This document shows positions 53,205 through 63,366 of a DNA stretch of 64,000 bases, piece by piece. Source of the stretch: Hyphomicrobiales bacterium (lineage in GTDB: Bacteria > Pseudomonadota > Alphaproteobacteria > Rhizobiales > Rhizobiaceae); the NCBI GenBank assembly GCA_900472295.1, contig UCIA01000003.1, positions 443,073 to 507,072 of the forward strand, given 5' to 3'. Position numbers and translations under genes: made by a program. The notes below the pieces were generated by a model that saw nothing but the letters and a program-made list of their open reading frames with translations, did not search any database and was not told the origin of the DNA. Numbering within the stretch: the first letter of the stretch is position 1; every line of letters begins with the position of its first letter.

Positions 53205-55805
53205 ATGCTTCTGGAACGGCAGACACAGCTGGAGCAACTCGATGGCCTGCTGGCGGAGGCCGGCCGCGGTCATGGCCGCGTCGCGCTGCTGGCGGGCGAG
53301 GCCGGTGCGGGCAAGACCTCGCTTGTCGAGGCCTTCATCGGCCGCATCGCCGGCCGGGCGGGGCACAGCGTGCGCATACTGCGCAGCGCCTGCGAGGATC
53401 TGTCTATCCCCGATCCGCTCGGACCGCTCTACGACCTGGCGCGCGATGCGCAGTGGGCGCTGCCGCAAGCGATCGACGACCGGCAAGGGCAAAGGCTGCC
53501 GCTGTTTTCCGATGCGCTCGCCGTCTTCGAGACAAAGGCGCAGCCGAGCCTGCTGGTGATCGAAGACCTGCACTGGGCCGACGACGCGACGCTCGATTTC
53601 GTCCGCTTCATCGGCCGCCGCATCGCCAACACGCACATCCTGCTGCTGCTTACCGCACGCAACGATCGCAGCGAGGCGCAGATCCGCGTGCGCCGCGCGC
53701 TGGGCGAAATCCCCGCCGGCAGCGTGGCGCGCATCGAAGTGCCGCTGCTCAGCGAGGCAGCCGTGCTGTCGCTGGCCGATGCGGCCGGCCGCGACGGCGA
53801 CGCCATCTACCGGGCGACCGCCGGCAATGCGTTTTTCGTCACCGAATTGTTGTGCGCCGAAAACGAAATGGCGCTGCCGGCAAGCGTGCGCGACGCCGTG
53901 CTGGCGCGGGCCGAGCGGCTGTCGCCCGGTGCCCGCGCCATGCTCGACGCGGTCTCGGTGTTTCCGCGGCGGGCCGACGCCTGGGCCTTGCAAGGACTGT
54001 GCGGTGCCGCCAGCGCCGGCCAGCTTGCCGAATGCGTCGCCAACGGCCTGCTCGACGATCTCGGCGACGCCTATGCCTTCCGCCACGACATTGCGCGTCG
54101 CGCCGTCGAGATGATGCTGACCACCAGCCATCGGCGGCAGTTCAACCAGCGCGCCTTGGCGGCGCTGCTTGAACACAGCGAGGTTTCCGCCGGCCGCCTG
54201 GTGCATCATGCGGTCGAGGCGGACAATCTCGATGCGGTTCGCGAACTTGCGCCGATCGCGGCGCGCGAGGCCTCCCGAGTCGGCGCGCATCGCGACGCCG
54301 CCGGATATTATGAGGTTGCCCTGCGACAGGTCGACACCTTGCCGATGGCTGACCGAGCGGTGCTCTACGAAAAGCATGCCTTCGAATGCCATCTGATCGG
54401 CCGCATCGACGCCGCGATCGAAGCGCAGAGCCATGCGCGCCAGCTGCATCAAGCCCAGGGAAACACGGCCAAGGAAGGGGACAGTCTCAGATGGCTGTCG
54501 CGCCTGGCCTATCTCGTCGGCGACCGCGAGGCAGCCGATGCGTTCGGCGAGCAGGCAGTGGCGCTGCTGGAAACCGTGCCGGCCGGCCCCGAACTCGCAA
54601 TGGCCTATTCCAACCTGTCGCAGCTGGCCATGCTGGCCGAAAGGCTGGACGAGACGCTGTTTTTTGGCGGCAAGGCGGTGACCCTTGCCGAGCGCATGAG
54701 CAGGCCCGACATCGTCTGCCATGCGCTCAACAATGTCGGCGCCGCCGGGCAATGGCTGGATCTTGCCAAGGGGCGTGCGCACCTTGCCCGCAGCCTGGAG
54801 ATTGCGCTGGAGCAGAATTTTCAGGAACACGCGGCGCGCGCTTTCACCAACAGCGCCTGCATCGAGATGAACCAGCTGGGCTTTGCCGAAGCGCATGCCC
54901 TTCTCGACCGCGGCATCAACTACTGCGCCGAAAACGATCTCAACACCTGGCGCGACTATATGCGCGGCGTGCTGGCGCAACTTCAGCTGCGCCAGGGCAA
55001 TTGGGACGACGCCGCCACCGAGGCGCTCGACGTGCTTTCCAACGGCCAGACGGCAATGCTGGCCCGCTTTCCCGCGGTGGTGGCGCTGGCGAAATTGCGC
55101 ATGCGGCGCGGCGATCCGGCGGCCGAACCACTGTTTGCCGAGATGACGCAGTTTTTGGACAAGGCAACGGAGCTGCAGCGGCTGGTGCCCTATGCGGCTC
55201 TGATGGCTGAGCAGGCATGGCTCGGCCAGGGCGACAGGGACGAGGCGCTTCGGCTGATCGACCGTGCCGAAAGCATGGCGCCGACAAGAGCGGTTTTCGC
55301 CGAACTGGCCGGCTGGCGGCGGATGCTGGCTCCGGACCGCGATCCCGGCAACATATCTGAAATGGCCGAGCCCTATCGGCTGCTGCTGGCGGGCGACTGG
55401 CGGGCGGCGGCGACACTTTGGGATGAGCTGAGTGCGCCCTATGACCGCGCGCTCGCGCTCACCCTGGGCGATGAGGAGGCGCAGCGTTCGGCGCTGGAGA
55501 TTTTCGAGAGCCTTGGCGCGAGGCCGGTGGCCCAGCATGTGCGCGAAACGATGCGGCGCAACGGCGTCAACAACATTGCCAGGGGGCCGCGCCGTTCGAC
55601 GCGCGCAAACCTGGCCGGCCTGACGCTGCGCCAGATGCAAGTGCTGCAACTGATCGAGCGCGGCTTTTCCAACAAGCGGATCGCCGAACAACTGACCATC
55701 TCGCCGAAGACGGTGGACCACCACGTCTCGGCGGTGCTGGGCAAGCTGGACGCGGTGTCGCGCGGCGAGGCGACCGCGGCGGCGCGGGATTCGGGGTTGT
55801 TGTGA
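53205..55805 (+). CDS. Large ATP-binding LuxR-family regulator (LAL/MalT-like)
   Basis: The 866-residue protein has an N-terminal AAA-type ATPase (Walker A AGEAGAGKTSLVEA about residues 28-41, Walker B LLVIEDLHWADDATL), a long tetratricopeptide-like helical middle (repeats around 350-750) and a C-terminal LuxR helix-turn-helix (LTLRQMQVLQLIERGFSNKR, then IAEQLTISPKTVDHHVSAVL). It is a signal-responsive activator of the LAL class; the inducer is unknown. ATG 53205 or 53199; the frame extends to 52977 but nothing there looks coding. Divergent from DUF4242. Confidence 0.85.
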   Translation: MLLERQTQLEQLDGLLAEAGRGHGRVALLAGEAGAGKTSLVEAFIGRIAGRAGHSVRILRSACEDLSIPDPLGPLYDLARDAQWALPQAIDDRQGQRLPLFSDALAVFETKAQPSLLVIEDLHWADDATLDFVRFIGRRIANTHILLLLTARNDRSEAQIRVRRALGEIPAGSVARIEVPLLSEAAVLSLADAAGRDGDAIYRATAGNAFFVTELLCAENEMALPASVRDAVLARAERLSPGARAMLDAVSVFPRRADAWALQGLCGAASAGQLAECVANGLLDDLGDAYAFRHDIARRAVEMMLTTSHRRQFNQRALAALLEHSEVSAGRLVHHAVEADNLDAVRELAPIAAREASRVGAHRDAAGYYEVALRQVDTLPMADRAVLYEKHAFECHLIGRIDAAIEAQSHARQLHQAQGNTAKEGDSLRWLSRLAYLVGDREAADAFGEQAVALLETVPAGPELAMAYSNLSQLAMLAERLDETLFFGGKAVTLAERMSRPDIVCHALNNVGAAGQWLDLAKGRAHLARSLEIALEQNFQEHAARAFTNSACIEMNQLGFAEAHALLDRGINYCAENDLNTWRDYMRGVLAQLQLRQGNWDDAATEALDVLSNGQTAMLARFPAVVALAKLRMRRGDPAAEPLFAEMTQFLDKATELQRLVPYAALMAEQAWLGQGDRDEALRLIDRAESMAPTRAVFAELAGWRRMLAPDRDPGNISEMAEPYRLLLAGDWRAAATLWDELSAPYDRALALTLGDEEAQRSALEIFESLGARPVAQHVRETMRRNGVNNIARGPRRSTRANLAGLTLRQMQVLQLIERGFSNKRIAEQLTISPKTVDHHVSAVLGKLDAVSRGEATAAARDSGLL

Positions 55806-55866
55806 GGTTGTTTAGCGAGCCAGTGTAGCGACGGCAGCGCTGCCCCTCATCCGGCCCTGCGGGCCA

Positions 55867-55893
55867 CCTTCTCCCCGTGAAACGGGGAGAAGG
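55867..55893. terminator. Perfect 12-bp hairpin between convergent luxR and secA
   Basis: CCTTCTCCCCGT and ACGGGGAGAAGG flank GAA. It is part of a longer repeat of the CCCCTCATCCG type (from about 55842) seen in many alphaproteobacteria. The position between two convergent genes suits a bidirectional terminator. Confidence 0.75.
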
Positions 55894-55903
55894 AAGAGAG
55901 TGA

Positions 55904-58636
55904 TCAAGCGAACGCGCCGTGGCAGTGCTTGTATTTCTTGCCGGAGCCGCAGGGGCAGGCTTCGTTGCGGCCGATCTTGCCCCACGTCGCCTGGTTGTTC
56001 GGGTCGCGGTCTTCGGGAGCGACGATCGCGTTGCTCTCCTGGCGGGTCAGAAGGGTCGTCTCGCCGCCGCCGAAATCGTCCTCGCCGGTGGTGCCGTCAA
56101 TATGGCTGCCGAACATGTCGGGCGCCTCGGGCGGCGGGGCTTCGGCGGCCTGGCGGACCAGTTCGACGCGCATCAGCTGTGCGGTGACGGCCTGCTCCAG
56201 ATTGCCAAGCAGCGCCTGGAACAGCTCGAAGGCCTCGCCCTTGTATTCCTGCAGCGGATCGCGCTGGGCGTAGCCGCGGAAGCCGACGACCGAACGCAGA
56301 TGGTCGAGATTGACGATATGCTCGCGCCACAGATGGTCGAGCGTCTGCAGCACCACCGAACGTTCGACATAGCTCATCACGTCGGGGCCGAAACGTTCGG
56401 CGCGTTCCTTGGCAGCGGCATCGGCAGCCTGCGTAATGCGCTCGCGGATGTCGTCCTCGGCAATGCCCTCTTCCTTGGCCCAGTCATCGACCGGCAGGTC
56501 TAGATTGAGGAATTCGGCGACGCCGGCCTTCAGGCCGGCAACGTCCCACTGCTCGGCATAGGCGTTTTCGGGAATGGCCTTTGCAACGATATCGTTGATG
56601 ACGCCTTCGCGCATCTCGGCGATCGTTTCCGACAGGCCCTCGCCGTCCATCAGCTCGATGCGCCGCTGGAACACCGCCTTGCGCTGGTCGTTGGACACGT
56701 CGTCATATTTCAACAGGTTCTTGCGGATGTCGAAGTTGCGCGCTTCGACCTTCTTCTGCGCCTTTTCCAGCGCCTTGTTGATCCACGGATGGATGATCGC
56801 CTCGTCTTCCTTGAGGCCGAGCTTCTGCAGCATGCCGTCCATGCGCTCGGAGCCGAAGATGCGCATCAGATCGTCCTGCAGCGACAGGAAGAATTTCGAG
56901 CGGCCGGGATCGCCCTGACGGCCGGAACGGCCGCGCAGCTGGTTGTCGATGCGGCGCGATTCATGGCGCTCGGTGGCGAGCACGTAGAGGCCGCCGGCGG
57001 CCAGCGCTTTTTCCTTCAGGCGCTCGACATCGGCAATGATTTCCTTTTCGCGCGCATCGCGCTCGGGACCTGCAGGCATGTCGCCCAGCTCTTCCTCGAT
57101 GCGCATCTCGGCATTGCCGCCGAGCTTGATGTCGGTGCCGCGTCCCGCCATGTTGGTGGCGATGGTGATCACGCCGGGTTTGCCGGCCTGGGCGACGATG
57201 GCCGCTTCGCGCTCGTGATGGCGGGCGTTCAGCACCTCGAAATCCTTGAAACCTTCCTTGCGCAGGCGTTCGGCCAGTTGCTCGGATTTTTCGATGGAGG
57301 TGGTGCCGACCAGTGTCGGCTGGCCGCGGGCGCTGGCTTCGCGGATTTCCCTGACGATCGCCTTGTATTTCTCCTCGACCGTCCGATAGACCTCGTCGTC
57401 CTCGTCCTTGCGGACAACCGGCAGATTGGTCGGGATCTCGGTGACTTCGAGGCCGTAGATGTTGCCGAATTCCTCGGCCTCGGTCAGCGCCGTGCCGGTC
57501 ATGCCGGACAGCTTCTTGTAGAGGCGGAAGTAGTTCTGGAAGGTGACGGAGGCCAGCGTCTGGTTCTCCGGCTGGATCGCCACATGCTCCTTGGCTTCGA
57601 GCGCCTGGTGAAGGCCTTCCGAATAGCGGCGTCCCGGCATCATGCGGCCGGTAAACTCGTCGATGATGACGATCTCGCCGTTGCGCACGATGTAGTCCTT
57701 GTCCTTCTGGAACAGACGGTGGGCCTTCAGCGCATTGTTGACATGATGGACGATGGCGACGTTTTCGACGTCATAGAGCGACTCGCCCTTGAGCAGGCCG
57801 GCCGCGCGCAGCAGGTTTTCCAGCTTCTCGGTGCCTTCCTCGGTGAAGATCGAGGTTTTCTGCTTCTCATCGATCTCGTAGTCGGCCGGGTCGAGCTGCA
57901 GCATGAAGGCGTCGATGGTGTTGTACATTTCCGAACGGTCCTCGAGCGGACCGGAAATGATCAGCGGCGTGCGCGCCTCGTCGACCAGGATGGAATCGAC
58001 TTCGTCAACGATCGCGTAATTGTGGCTGCGCTGCACCATCTGGGCGCGCTCATATTTCATGTTGTCTCTGAGATAATCGAAGCCGAGTTCGTTGTTGGTG
58101 GCGTATGTGACGTCGGACGCGTAGGCGACGCGGCGCTCTTCGTCGGAGAGGCCGTGGACGATGACGCCGACCGAGAGGCCGAGGAATTTGTAGACGCGGC
58201 CCATCCATTCGGAGTCGCGCGTGGCGAGATAGTCGTTGACGGTGACGACGTGGACGCCCTTGCCGGCCAGCGCGTTGAGATAGACCGGCAGCGTGGCGAC
58301 CAGGGTCTTGCCCTCGCCGGTGCGCATTTCTGCGATGCCGCCATTGTGCAGCACCATGCCGCCGATCAGCTGCACGTCGAAGGGACGCATTCCGAGCACG
58401 CGGCGGGCCGCCTCGCGCGCGGTGGCGAAGGCCGGCACCAGCAGGTCATCGAGCGTGGCGCCGTTGGCGATATCCTGGCGGAATTTTTCCGTGCGAGCCT
58501 GAAGCTCGGCATCGGACAGCGCCCGCATCTCGTTTTCCATGGCGTTGATCGCCTCGACACGAGGCCGGGTCGACTTGACCCGGCGGTCGTTGGAGGAGCC
58601 GAAAACCTTACGGGCGAGACCGCCGAGACTGACCAT
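55904..58636 (-). CDS. secA: Preprotein translocase ATPase SecA
   Basis: The 910-residue motor of the Sec export pathway is complete. Walker [16 protein letters not shown] lies near residue 100, the DEAD-like [16 protein letters not shown] near 210, and the helicase motif [13 protein letters not shown] near 490. The C-terminal zinc finger is intact: [17 protein letters not shown]. It starts with ATG 58636. It is divergent from the ppiC gene, which also serves envelope protein traffic. Confidence 0.96.
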   Translation of the reverse strand: MVSLGGLARKVFGSSNDRRVKSTRPRVEAINAMENEMRALSDAELQARTEKFRQDIANGATLDDLLVPAFATAREAARRVLGMRPFDVQLIGGMVLHNGGIAEMRTGEGKTLVATLPVYLNALAGKGVHVVTVNDYLATRDSEWMGRVYKFLGLSVGVIVHGLSDEERRVAYASDVTYATNNELGFDYLRDNMKYERAQMVQRSHNYAIVDEVDSILVDEARTPLIISGPLEDRSEMYNTIDAFMLQLDPADYEIDEKQKTSIFTEEGTEKLENLLRAAGLLKGESLYDVENVAIVHHVNNALKAHRLFQKDKDYIVRNGEIVIIDEFTGRMMPGRRYSEGLHQALEAKEHVAIQPENQTLASVTFQNYFRLYKKLSGMTGTALTEAEEFGNIYGLEVTEIPTNLPVVRKDEDDEVYRTVEEKYKAIVREIREASARGQPTLVGTTSIEKSEQLAERLRKEGFKDFEVLNARHHEREAAIVAQAGKPGVITIATNMAGRGTDIKLGGNAEMRIEEELGDMPAGPERDAREKEIIADVERLKEKALAAGGLYVLATERHESRRIDNQLRGRSGRQGDPGRSKFFLSLQDDLMRIFGSERMDGMLQKLGLKEDEAIIHPWINKALEKAQKKVEARNFDIRKNLLKYDDVSNDQRKAVFQRRIELMDGEGLSETIAEMREGVINDIVAKAIPENAYAEQWDVAGLKAGVAEFLNLDLPVDDWAKEEGIAEDDIRERITQAADAAAKERAERFGPDVMSYVERSVVLQTLDHLWREHIVNLDHLRSVVGFRGYAQRDPLQEYKGEAFELFQALLGNLEQAVTAQLMRVELVRQAAEAPPPEAPDMFGSHIDGTTGEDDFGGGETTLLTRQESNAIVAPEDRDPNNQATWGKIGRNEACPCGSGKKYKHCHGAFA

Positions 58637-58887
58637 CCAATGGTCCTTTCGATAGAATTCTCAATCATGAGATGAGCGCCGGCCGGCCCCATCAATTCCG
58701 CGTGAAACGCAGGCAAACACAAAAAGCGCCCGGAAAACGGTTCTGGACGCAAAGTCGTTGGACAGATAAGAGGGGGCTCAACTGATGTCAACGCCGTGCT
58801 GGCCCTACGGGCAGCGCCAAATTCCGCCACAATCTGGCTGATCTGAAGCTCATCCCGCCCTTACAATCCCATCGGAGTTTGATCCTA

Positions 58888-59808
58888 ATGTCCTTATCGT
58901 TCCGCCGTGCGTCGCTCGCCGGCCTCGGCCTGGCCTTCGGCCTGTCGGCTCTGACGCTGTCGCCGCTGATGGCGCAGGAAACCGCTCCCGCCCCGGCCGC
59001 TGCCGCCGCAGCGCCGGCGGCAGCCCCTGTCGATCCAAACGCGGTCGTGGCCACCGTCAACGGCGAGAAGCTGACCGAGGCGGACCTTGGGCTTGCCGAG
59101 GGTGAGCTGTCGCAGCAGTTCGCGCAGATGCCGCCCGAGCAGCGCCGCGCCGCAGCCCTTTCGGCGGCCATCGAGATCCGCGTCATGGCCGCCCAGGCGG
59201 TCGCCACCGGGCTCGACAAGGATCCCGAATTCCAGCGCCGCATGGCCTTCCTGCAGCAGCGCGCGCTGCATGGCGAAATGGTCGAGAAAGGTGTCGTCGA
59301 CAAGGTTACCGACGCCGAAGTGCGCGCCCGCTACGACCAGGAAATCGCCAACACCCCGCCGGTCAATGAGGTGCATGCCCGTCACATCCTCGTGAAGACC
59401 AAGGAAGAGGCCGTGGCGATCATCAAGCAGCTCGACGGCGGCGCCGACTTCCAGAAGCTCGCCAACGAGCACACCAGCGATCCCTCGGGCAAGACCAATG
59501 GCGGCGATCTCGGCTGGTTCGGACCGGGCCAGATGGTGCCGGAATTCGACAAGGCCGCCTTCGCGCTTGAAGTCGGCAAATACACCAAGGAGCCGGTGCA
59601 GTCGCAGTTCGGCTGGCACGTCATCAAGCTCGAGGACAAGCGCACCAAGCAGCCGCCGGCGTTCGACGACGTCAAGGATCAGGCCAAGCAGGCGGTCATC
59701 CGCGACAAGTATTTCGCACTGGTCAAGCAGTTGCGCGGCGCTGCCAAGGTCGAAATCCCCGACGCCAATCTGAAGAAGGCCGTCGACACGATGGAAGCCG
59801 GCAAGTAA
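58888..59808 (+). CDS. Peptidylprolyl isomerase (parvulin, PpiC/PrsA-like)
   Basis: The 306-residue periplasmic protein has a signal peptide ending SPLMAQ (about 30 residues), an Ala/Pro linker, a SurA-like N-terminal helix region and a parvulin domain at about 165-260: EVHARHILVKTKEEA, DPSGKTNGGDLGWFGPGQMV and VQSQFGWHVIKLED. It folds exported proteins, consistent with its place beside secA. ATG 58888 chosen over TTG 58879. Confidence 0.9.
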   Translation: MSLSFRRASLAGLGLAFGLSALTLSPLMAQETAPAPAAAAAAPAAAPVDPNAVVATVNGEKLTEADLGLAEGELSQQFAQMPPEQRRAAALSAAIEIRVMAAQAVATGLDKDPEFQRRMAFLQQRALHGEMVEKGVVDKVTDAEVRARYDQEIANTPPVNEVHARHILVKTKEEAVAIIKQLDGGADFQKLANEHTSDPSGKTNGGDLGWFGPGQMVPEFDKAAFALEVGKYTKEPVQSQFGWHVIKLEDKRTKQPPAFDDVKDQAKQAVIRDKYFALVKQLRGAAKVEIPDANLKKAVDTMEAGK

Positions 59809-59861
59809 GCGTTTCATCCTGCTGCTGAAGAAAGAAAATCCTCAGCTCAGAATGTTAGCAA

Positions 59862-60002
59862 GGCGCGCCACAACGCCACAGTCGTCATCCTCGGGCTTGT
59901 CCCGAGGATCTACTGTACTTTCAAGTAATGGGTTTCCGTCAAATCTCGAGAAGTCGGCGGATTCTCGGGACAAGCCCGAGAATGACGGAAATTGTGGGCG
60001 CC
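59862..60002. repeat. Large inverted repeat with two internal palindromes
   Basis: The left arm (59862-59910) and right arm (59960-60002) are near reverse complements: GGCGCG-CCACAACG against the reverse of ATTGTGGGCGCC, then GTCATCCTCGGGCTTGTCCC against GGGACAAGCCCGAGAATGAC. Each arm also has its own small palindrome (CCTCGGG...CCCGAGG type). It lies between the convergent ppiC and TetR genes. This is a common alphaproteobacterial interspersed repeat. Confidence 0.78.
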
Positions 60003-60016
60003 AGCATCGCGCCAAT

Positions 60017-60628
60017 CTACAGCCCGTTGCGAGCGATTCCCCCTATCAAATAGCCGATCATCTTGCGGATTGTCGCTTCCGGCTCGTCCAGCCGGTTGGT
60101 CAGCAGCTGTTTCCAGGCATAGGAAGCCACCAGTTCGGCGGCCAGCGCCGCGTCGACATCGGCTGTGACCTCACCTCGCGCCTTGGCGCGCTCGATGATC
60201 CCGGCGGTATGGGAGTGGCGTCCATCGCCATAGCCGGTCAGGGCTGCGGCCGCTGCTTCATCCGACTGCGCCTCGGCGATCAGCGACCGGAAGACGCTGC
60301 CCGAGGACGTATCGCGCCAATGCGCGAAGAGATTGCTCAGGAAGCCGACGAGATCGTCTTCGAGATTGCCCGTATCGGGGACGTCGACGCGCTTTTGCCG
60401 CTTGTAGACCTCCAGCAGCAAGGCCGCCTTGCTCGGCCACCAGCGATAGATCGTCGGTTTGCCGGCGCGTGCGCGCCGCGCCACGGCTTCGATGGAGAAG
60501 CCGGCATAGCCGGCCTCGACCAGAACCGCCTCCGCGGCCTCGAGAATGGCCTCGGCGCTGTCGGGATTGCGCCGCGCCCCGATCGATCTGCGCGCCGGAT
60601 CCTCTCCCATTCCTGTCCTCGCCAGCAT
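60017..60628 (-). CDS. TetR family transcriptional regulator
   Basis: The 203-residue protein has an N-terminal TetR helix-turn-helix (RRNPDSAEAILEAAEAVLVE, then GYAGFSIEAVARRARAGKPTIYRWWPSKAALL read in helix order) and a C-terminal helical ligand domain with a TetR_C-like end, RKMIGYLIGGI. ATG 60628 or 60610 are plausible; the longer form from 60715 lacks a family-like start. It lies 104 bases downstream of the caspase-like gene on the same strand. Target unknown. Confidence 0.85.
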   Translation of the reverse strand: MLARTGMGEDPARRSIGARRNPDSAEAILEAAEAVLVEAGYAGFSIEAVARRARAGKPTIYRWWPSKAALLLEVYKRQKRVDVPDTGNLEDDLVGFLSNLFAHWRDTSSGSVFRSLIAEAQSDEAAAAALTGYGDGRHSHTAGIIERAKARGEVTADVDAALAAELVASYAWKQLLTNRLDEPEATIRKMIGYLIGGIARNGL

Positions 60629-60732
60629 TTTCACCGGCAATATAGGTGAGCCGGCGATGAAACGGAACGGCCCGTTTTTAGCGATTGCGGAAGGGGCACA
60701 CAGGATGCCCGGCATTCAACGCCGACCGGAAT

Positions 60733-61956
60733 TCAGTTCATGGCTTGCGAGGTTTCCGAGGCGATCCGCCACTGGCCGTCGCTTTTGACGAGTCCAAGAG
60801 TGACCTTTGCCTTGCCGGTCATGCGCGCCGATTTGTCCTTCGGCACATAATCATAGCTCATCGCGAACACGGCTTCGGCGCGGTCTTCGCCCTGAGGCGT
60901 CACCTCGAGGCTGCCGGGTTCGAGACCGAACGACCAGGATGCGAATTGCGCGAACCAGTCTGTTTTCACCTTGATGAGGGCATCGGCGTCATAGCGCGTG
61001 CCGAAGATGGTGGCGGAGGGCGCATAGAGACGCTTGACGGTTTCGCCGATCGCAGCCCCATCGGGCGCCAGATAGTCATCACGCAGCAATTTCTCGATCG
61101 ACGTTTTGTCGTCGCCGACGGACCGTTCGAGCGCGGCGACCTTCGTCTCGGGGGCCGGAGCGACCGGCGGCTTCTGTGCAACCGTTTCGCCGCCAGGCAC
61201 AAACTCGAACCGCTCGAGCAGCGAGCCCTGTTCCCAGGGGCGCTGGCCCTCGCGGGTCTCGGAGACCACATCGCGGCGAACCGCGATCATCATGTCGTTG
61301 ATGCTCTGGCCTGGTTCGCCCATATGCCGCAGCAGGGCGGCGGCGAAAGGCGAATTGCGCCCGGTGCCGTCCATGGCGACAGCGCCTGGCGCCGTAGAGA
61401 AGGCGATGAAGGAGCCGCGCGTTGAATCGAACTGCGCCAGGCCGGCAAGCGCCGTTGCCGAGCGCGTGCTTGAGGTGCGGCTCAGGCTGCGGGCGAAGGG
61501 ATTGTTGCGGCAGGCATCGAGAAACACCAGGCTGACCTTGGTCTGCTGCTCCATAATGTCCAAGACTTCGTCGATCGGCACGGCTTCGAGCTGCAGCTTG
61601 ACCGGCACGTCCAGCCTGGCGTCGACCGGCACGATGTAGTTGCGCCCTTCGACCTGGAGGCCGTGGCCGGCATAATAGAACAGCCCGACGCCGGCGCCTT
61701 GCAGCGCATCGGAGAATTCGCCGATCTTGCGCTCGAGCTCGCGCTTGCCGAGGTCGTTGCCCTCGATGACGTCGAAGCCGATCGAGCGCAGCTTGCCGGC
61801 AATGTCGAGCGCATCATTGACCGGGTTGGCGAGCCTGCCGGCTTCGGCATAGGTGCCGTTGCCGATGACCAGCGCCACGCGCCGTTCCGGCTGCGCATCG
61901 GCGCTCAGGAGCAAAAGCCCCATAAACGCCATCGCCAAGATCACCAGCCTGCCCAT
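60733..61956 (-). CDS. Caspase-like (peptidase C14) protein with C-terminal NTF2-like domain
   Basis: The 407-residue protein has a signal peptide (hydrophobic stretch about 4-18, ending ADA), then a caspase/metacaspase catalytic fold with the dyad H98 in [12 protein letters not shown] and C149 in [11 protein letters not shown]. After a proline linker near residue 270 comes a domain of about 120 residues ([15 protein letters not shown] to [12 protein letters not shown]) that looks like an NTF2/SnoaL-type fold. It is probably a periplasmic protease. It lies between TetR and argJ in a region where ppiC and argJ are often adjacent. No ancestor partner proteins are seen. Confidence 0.82.
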   Translation of the reverse strand: MGRLVILAMAFMGLLLLSADAQPERRVALVIGNGTYAEAGRLANPVNDALDIAGKLRSIGFDVIEGNDLGKRELERKIGEFSDALQGAGVGLFYYAGHGLQVEGRNYIVPVDARLDVPVKLQLEAVPIDEVLDIMEQQTKVSLVFLDACRNNPFARSLSRTSSTRSATALAGLAQFDSTRGSFIAFSTAPGAVAMDGTGRNSPFAAALLRHMGEPGQSINDMMIAVRRDVVSETREGQRPWEQGSLLERFEFVPGGETVAQKPPVAPAPETKVAALERSVGDDKTSIEKLLRDDYLAPDGAAIGETVKRLYAPSATIFGTRYDADALIKVKTDWFAQFASWSFGLEPGSLEVTPQGEDRAEAVFAMSYDYVPKDKSARMTGKAKVTLGLVKSDGQWRIASETSQAMN

Positions 61957-62124
61957 GGCGATATCATAACGCCAGAGGCCCCGCTGACGCCAACGGATTT
62001 GAAATGCAAGCTTAATCCAAGGTGGCTTTCCGGCACCGGCAGGGCGCGAAAACGCCCTTGCGCCAGCGCCTGGTATCGGGCAAACCGGCCTTCCCCAGCG
62101 TTTTTCCGTCGCCAGAGGTCTCCA

Positions 62125-63366
62125 ATGTCCGCAACGATTTCGCCGCTCGCGCCGAAGAAATACCCCAAAATGCCCGCCATCGAGGGCGTGCGCATCGCCA
62201 CGGCAGAGGCCGGGATCAAGTACAAGAACCGCACCGACCTTTTGGCCATGGTCTTCGATGCCGGCACCGCTGTCGCCGGCGTCTTCACGAAATCGAAATG
62301 CCCCTCGGCGCCGGTCGATTTCTGCCGGCAGAACCTTGGCGCGGGCAAGGCGCGGGTTCTGGTCGTCAATTCCGGCAACGCCAACGCCTTCACCGGCAAG
62401 AAGGGCCGCGCCTCGACCGAGCTGACCGGCGAGGCCGCGGCCAAGGCCGCGGGCTGCACGCCAGGAGAGGTGTTCCTCGCCTCCACCGGCGTCATCGGCG
62501 AGCCGCTCGACACCACCAAATTCAGCCATCTGCTCGCCGGACTGGTCAAGGACGGCAGACCGGATTTGTGGACCGAGGCGGCAAAAGCCATCATGACCAC
62601 CGACACCTATCCGAAAGTGGCGACCGCGACGGTCAAGCTCGGCGACACCGACGTTACCATCAACGGCATTTCCAAGGGCGCCGGCATGATCGCACCGGAT
62701 ATGGCGACGATGCTGTCCTTCATCGCCACCGATGCGCCAATCGCCGCGCCGGTGCTGCAGGATCTGTTGTCGCGCGGCACGGCCAAGACCTTCAACGCGG
62801 TCACCGTCGACAGCGATACCTCGACCAGCGACACGCTGCTGTTGTTCGCCACCGGTGCCGCCGCCAAGCGCGGCGCACCGGCGATCAGCGACCCCAAGGA
62901 CGCGCGCCTCGGCGCCTTCCGCCGGGCGCTCGGCAAGGTGCTGAAATCGCTGGCGCTGCAAGTGGTGCGCGACGGCGAGGGTGCCCGCAAGCAGGTCGAA
63001 GTCACCGTTACCGGGGCGAAATCGGCGCGCTCGGCCAAGCGCATCGCGCTGTCGATCGCCAACTCGCCGCTGGTCAAGACGGCCGTTGCCGGCGAGGACG
63101 CCAATTGGGGCCGTGTCGTCATGGCCGTCGGCAAGGCCGGCGAACCGGCCGACCGCGACCTTCTGTCGATCTGGTTCGGCGACAACCGCCTGGCGCATCA
63201 AGGCGAGCGCGACCCCGGCTATTCCGAGGAAGCGACCTCGGCCTATATGAAGCGCGACGACATTCGCATCCGCGCCGATATCGGCATCGGTCGCGGCAAG
63301 GCGACGGTGTGGACCTGCGACCTCACCAAGGAATATGTCGCCATCAACGGCGATTACCGGAGCTGA
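62125..63366 (+). CDS. argJ: Bifunctional glutamate N-acetyltransferase/amino-acid acetyltransferase ArgJ
   Basis: The 413-residue proenzyme carries the self-cleavage motif [16 protein letters not shown] with nucleophile T195 and the typical [14 protein letters not shown] and [23 protein letters not shown] C-terminal segments (shortened here). It makes N-acetylglutamate for arginine synthesis by transferring acetyl from N-acetylornithine. ATG 62125; the frame extends to 61663 over the divergent caspase gene but is not coding. It overlaps the next gene's start by one base (TGATG). Confidence 0.94.
   Translation: MSATISPLAPKKYPKMPAIEGVRIATAEAGIKYKNRTDLLAMVFDAGTAVAGVFTKSKCPSAPVDFCRQNLGAGKARVLVVNSGNANAFTGKKGRASTELTGEAAAKAAGCTPGEVFLASTGVIGEPLDTTKFSHLLAGLVKDGRPDLWTEAAKAIMTTDTYPKVATATVKLGDTDVTINGISKGAGMIAPDMATMLSFIATDAPIAAPVLQDLLSRGTAKTFNAVTVDSDTSTSDTLLLFATGAAAKRGAPAISDPKDARLGAFRRALGKVLKSLALQVVRDGEGARKQVEVTVTGAKSARSAKRIALSIANSPLVKTAVAGEDANWGRVVMAVGKAGEPADRDLLSIWFGDNRLAHQGERDPGYSEEATSAYMKRDDIRIRADIGIGRGKATVWTCDLTKEYVAINGDYRS

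Noticed and set aside
53124-55724. Open frame of 866 codons opposite the LuxR regulator
   Set aside because: Composition is that of an antisense shadow and the opposite frame has ATPase and LuxR motifs.
60660-60679. AAACGG-CCGTTT hairpin followed by T residues near the TetR start
   Set aside because: Stem of six only and on the strand without a gene ending there.
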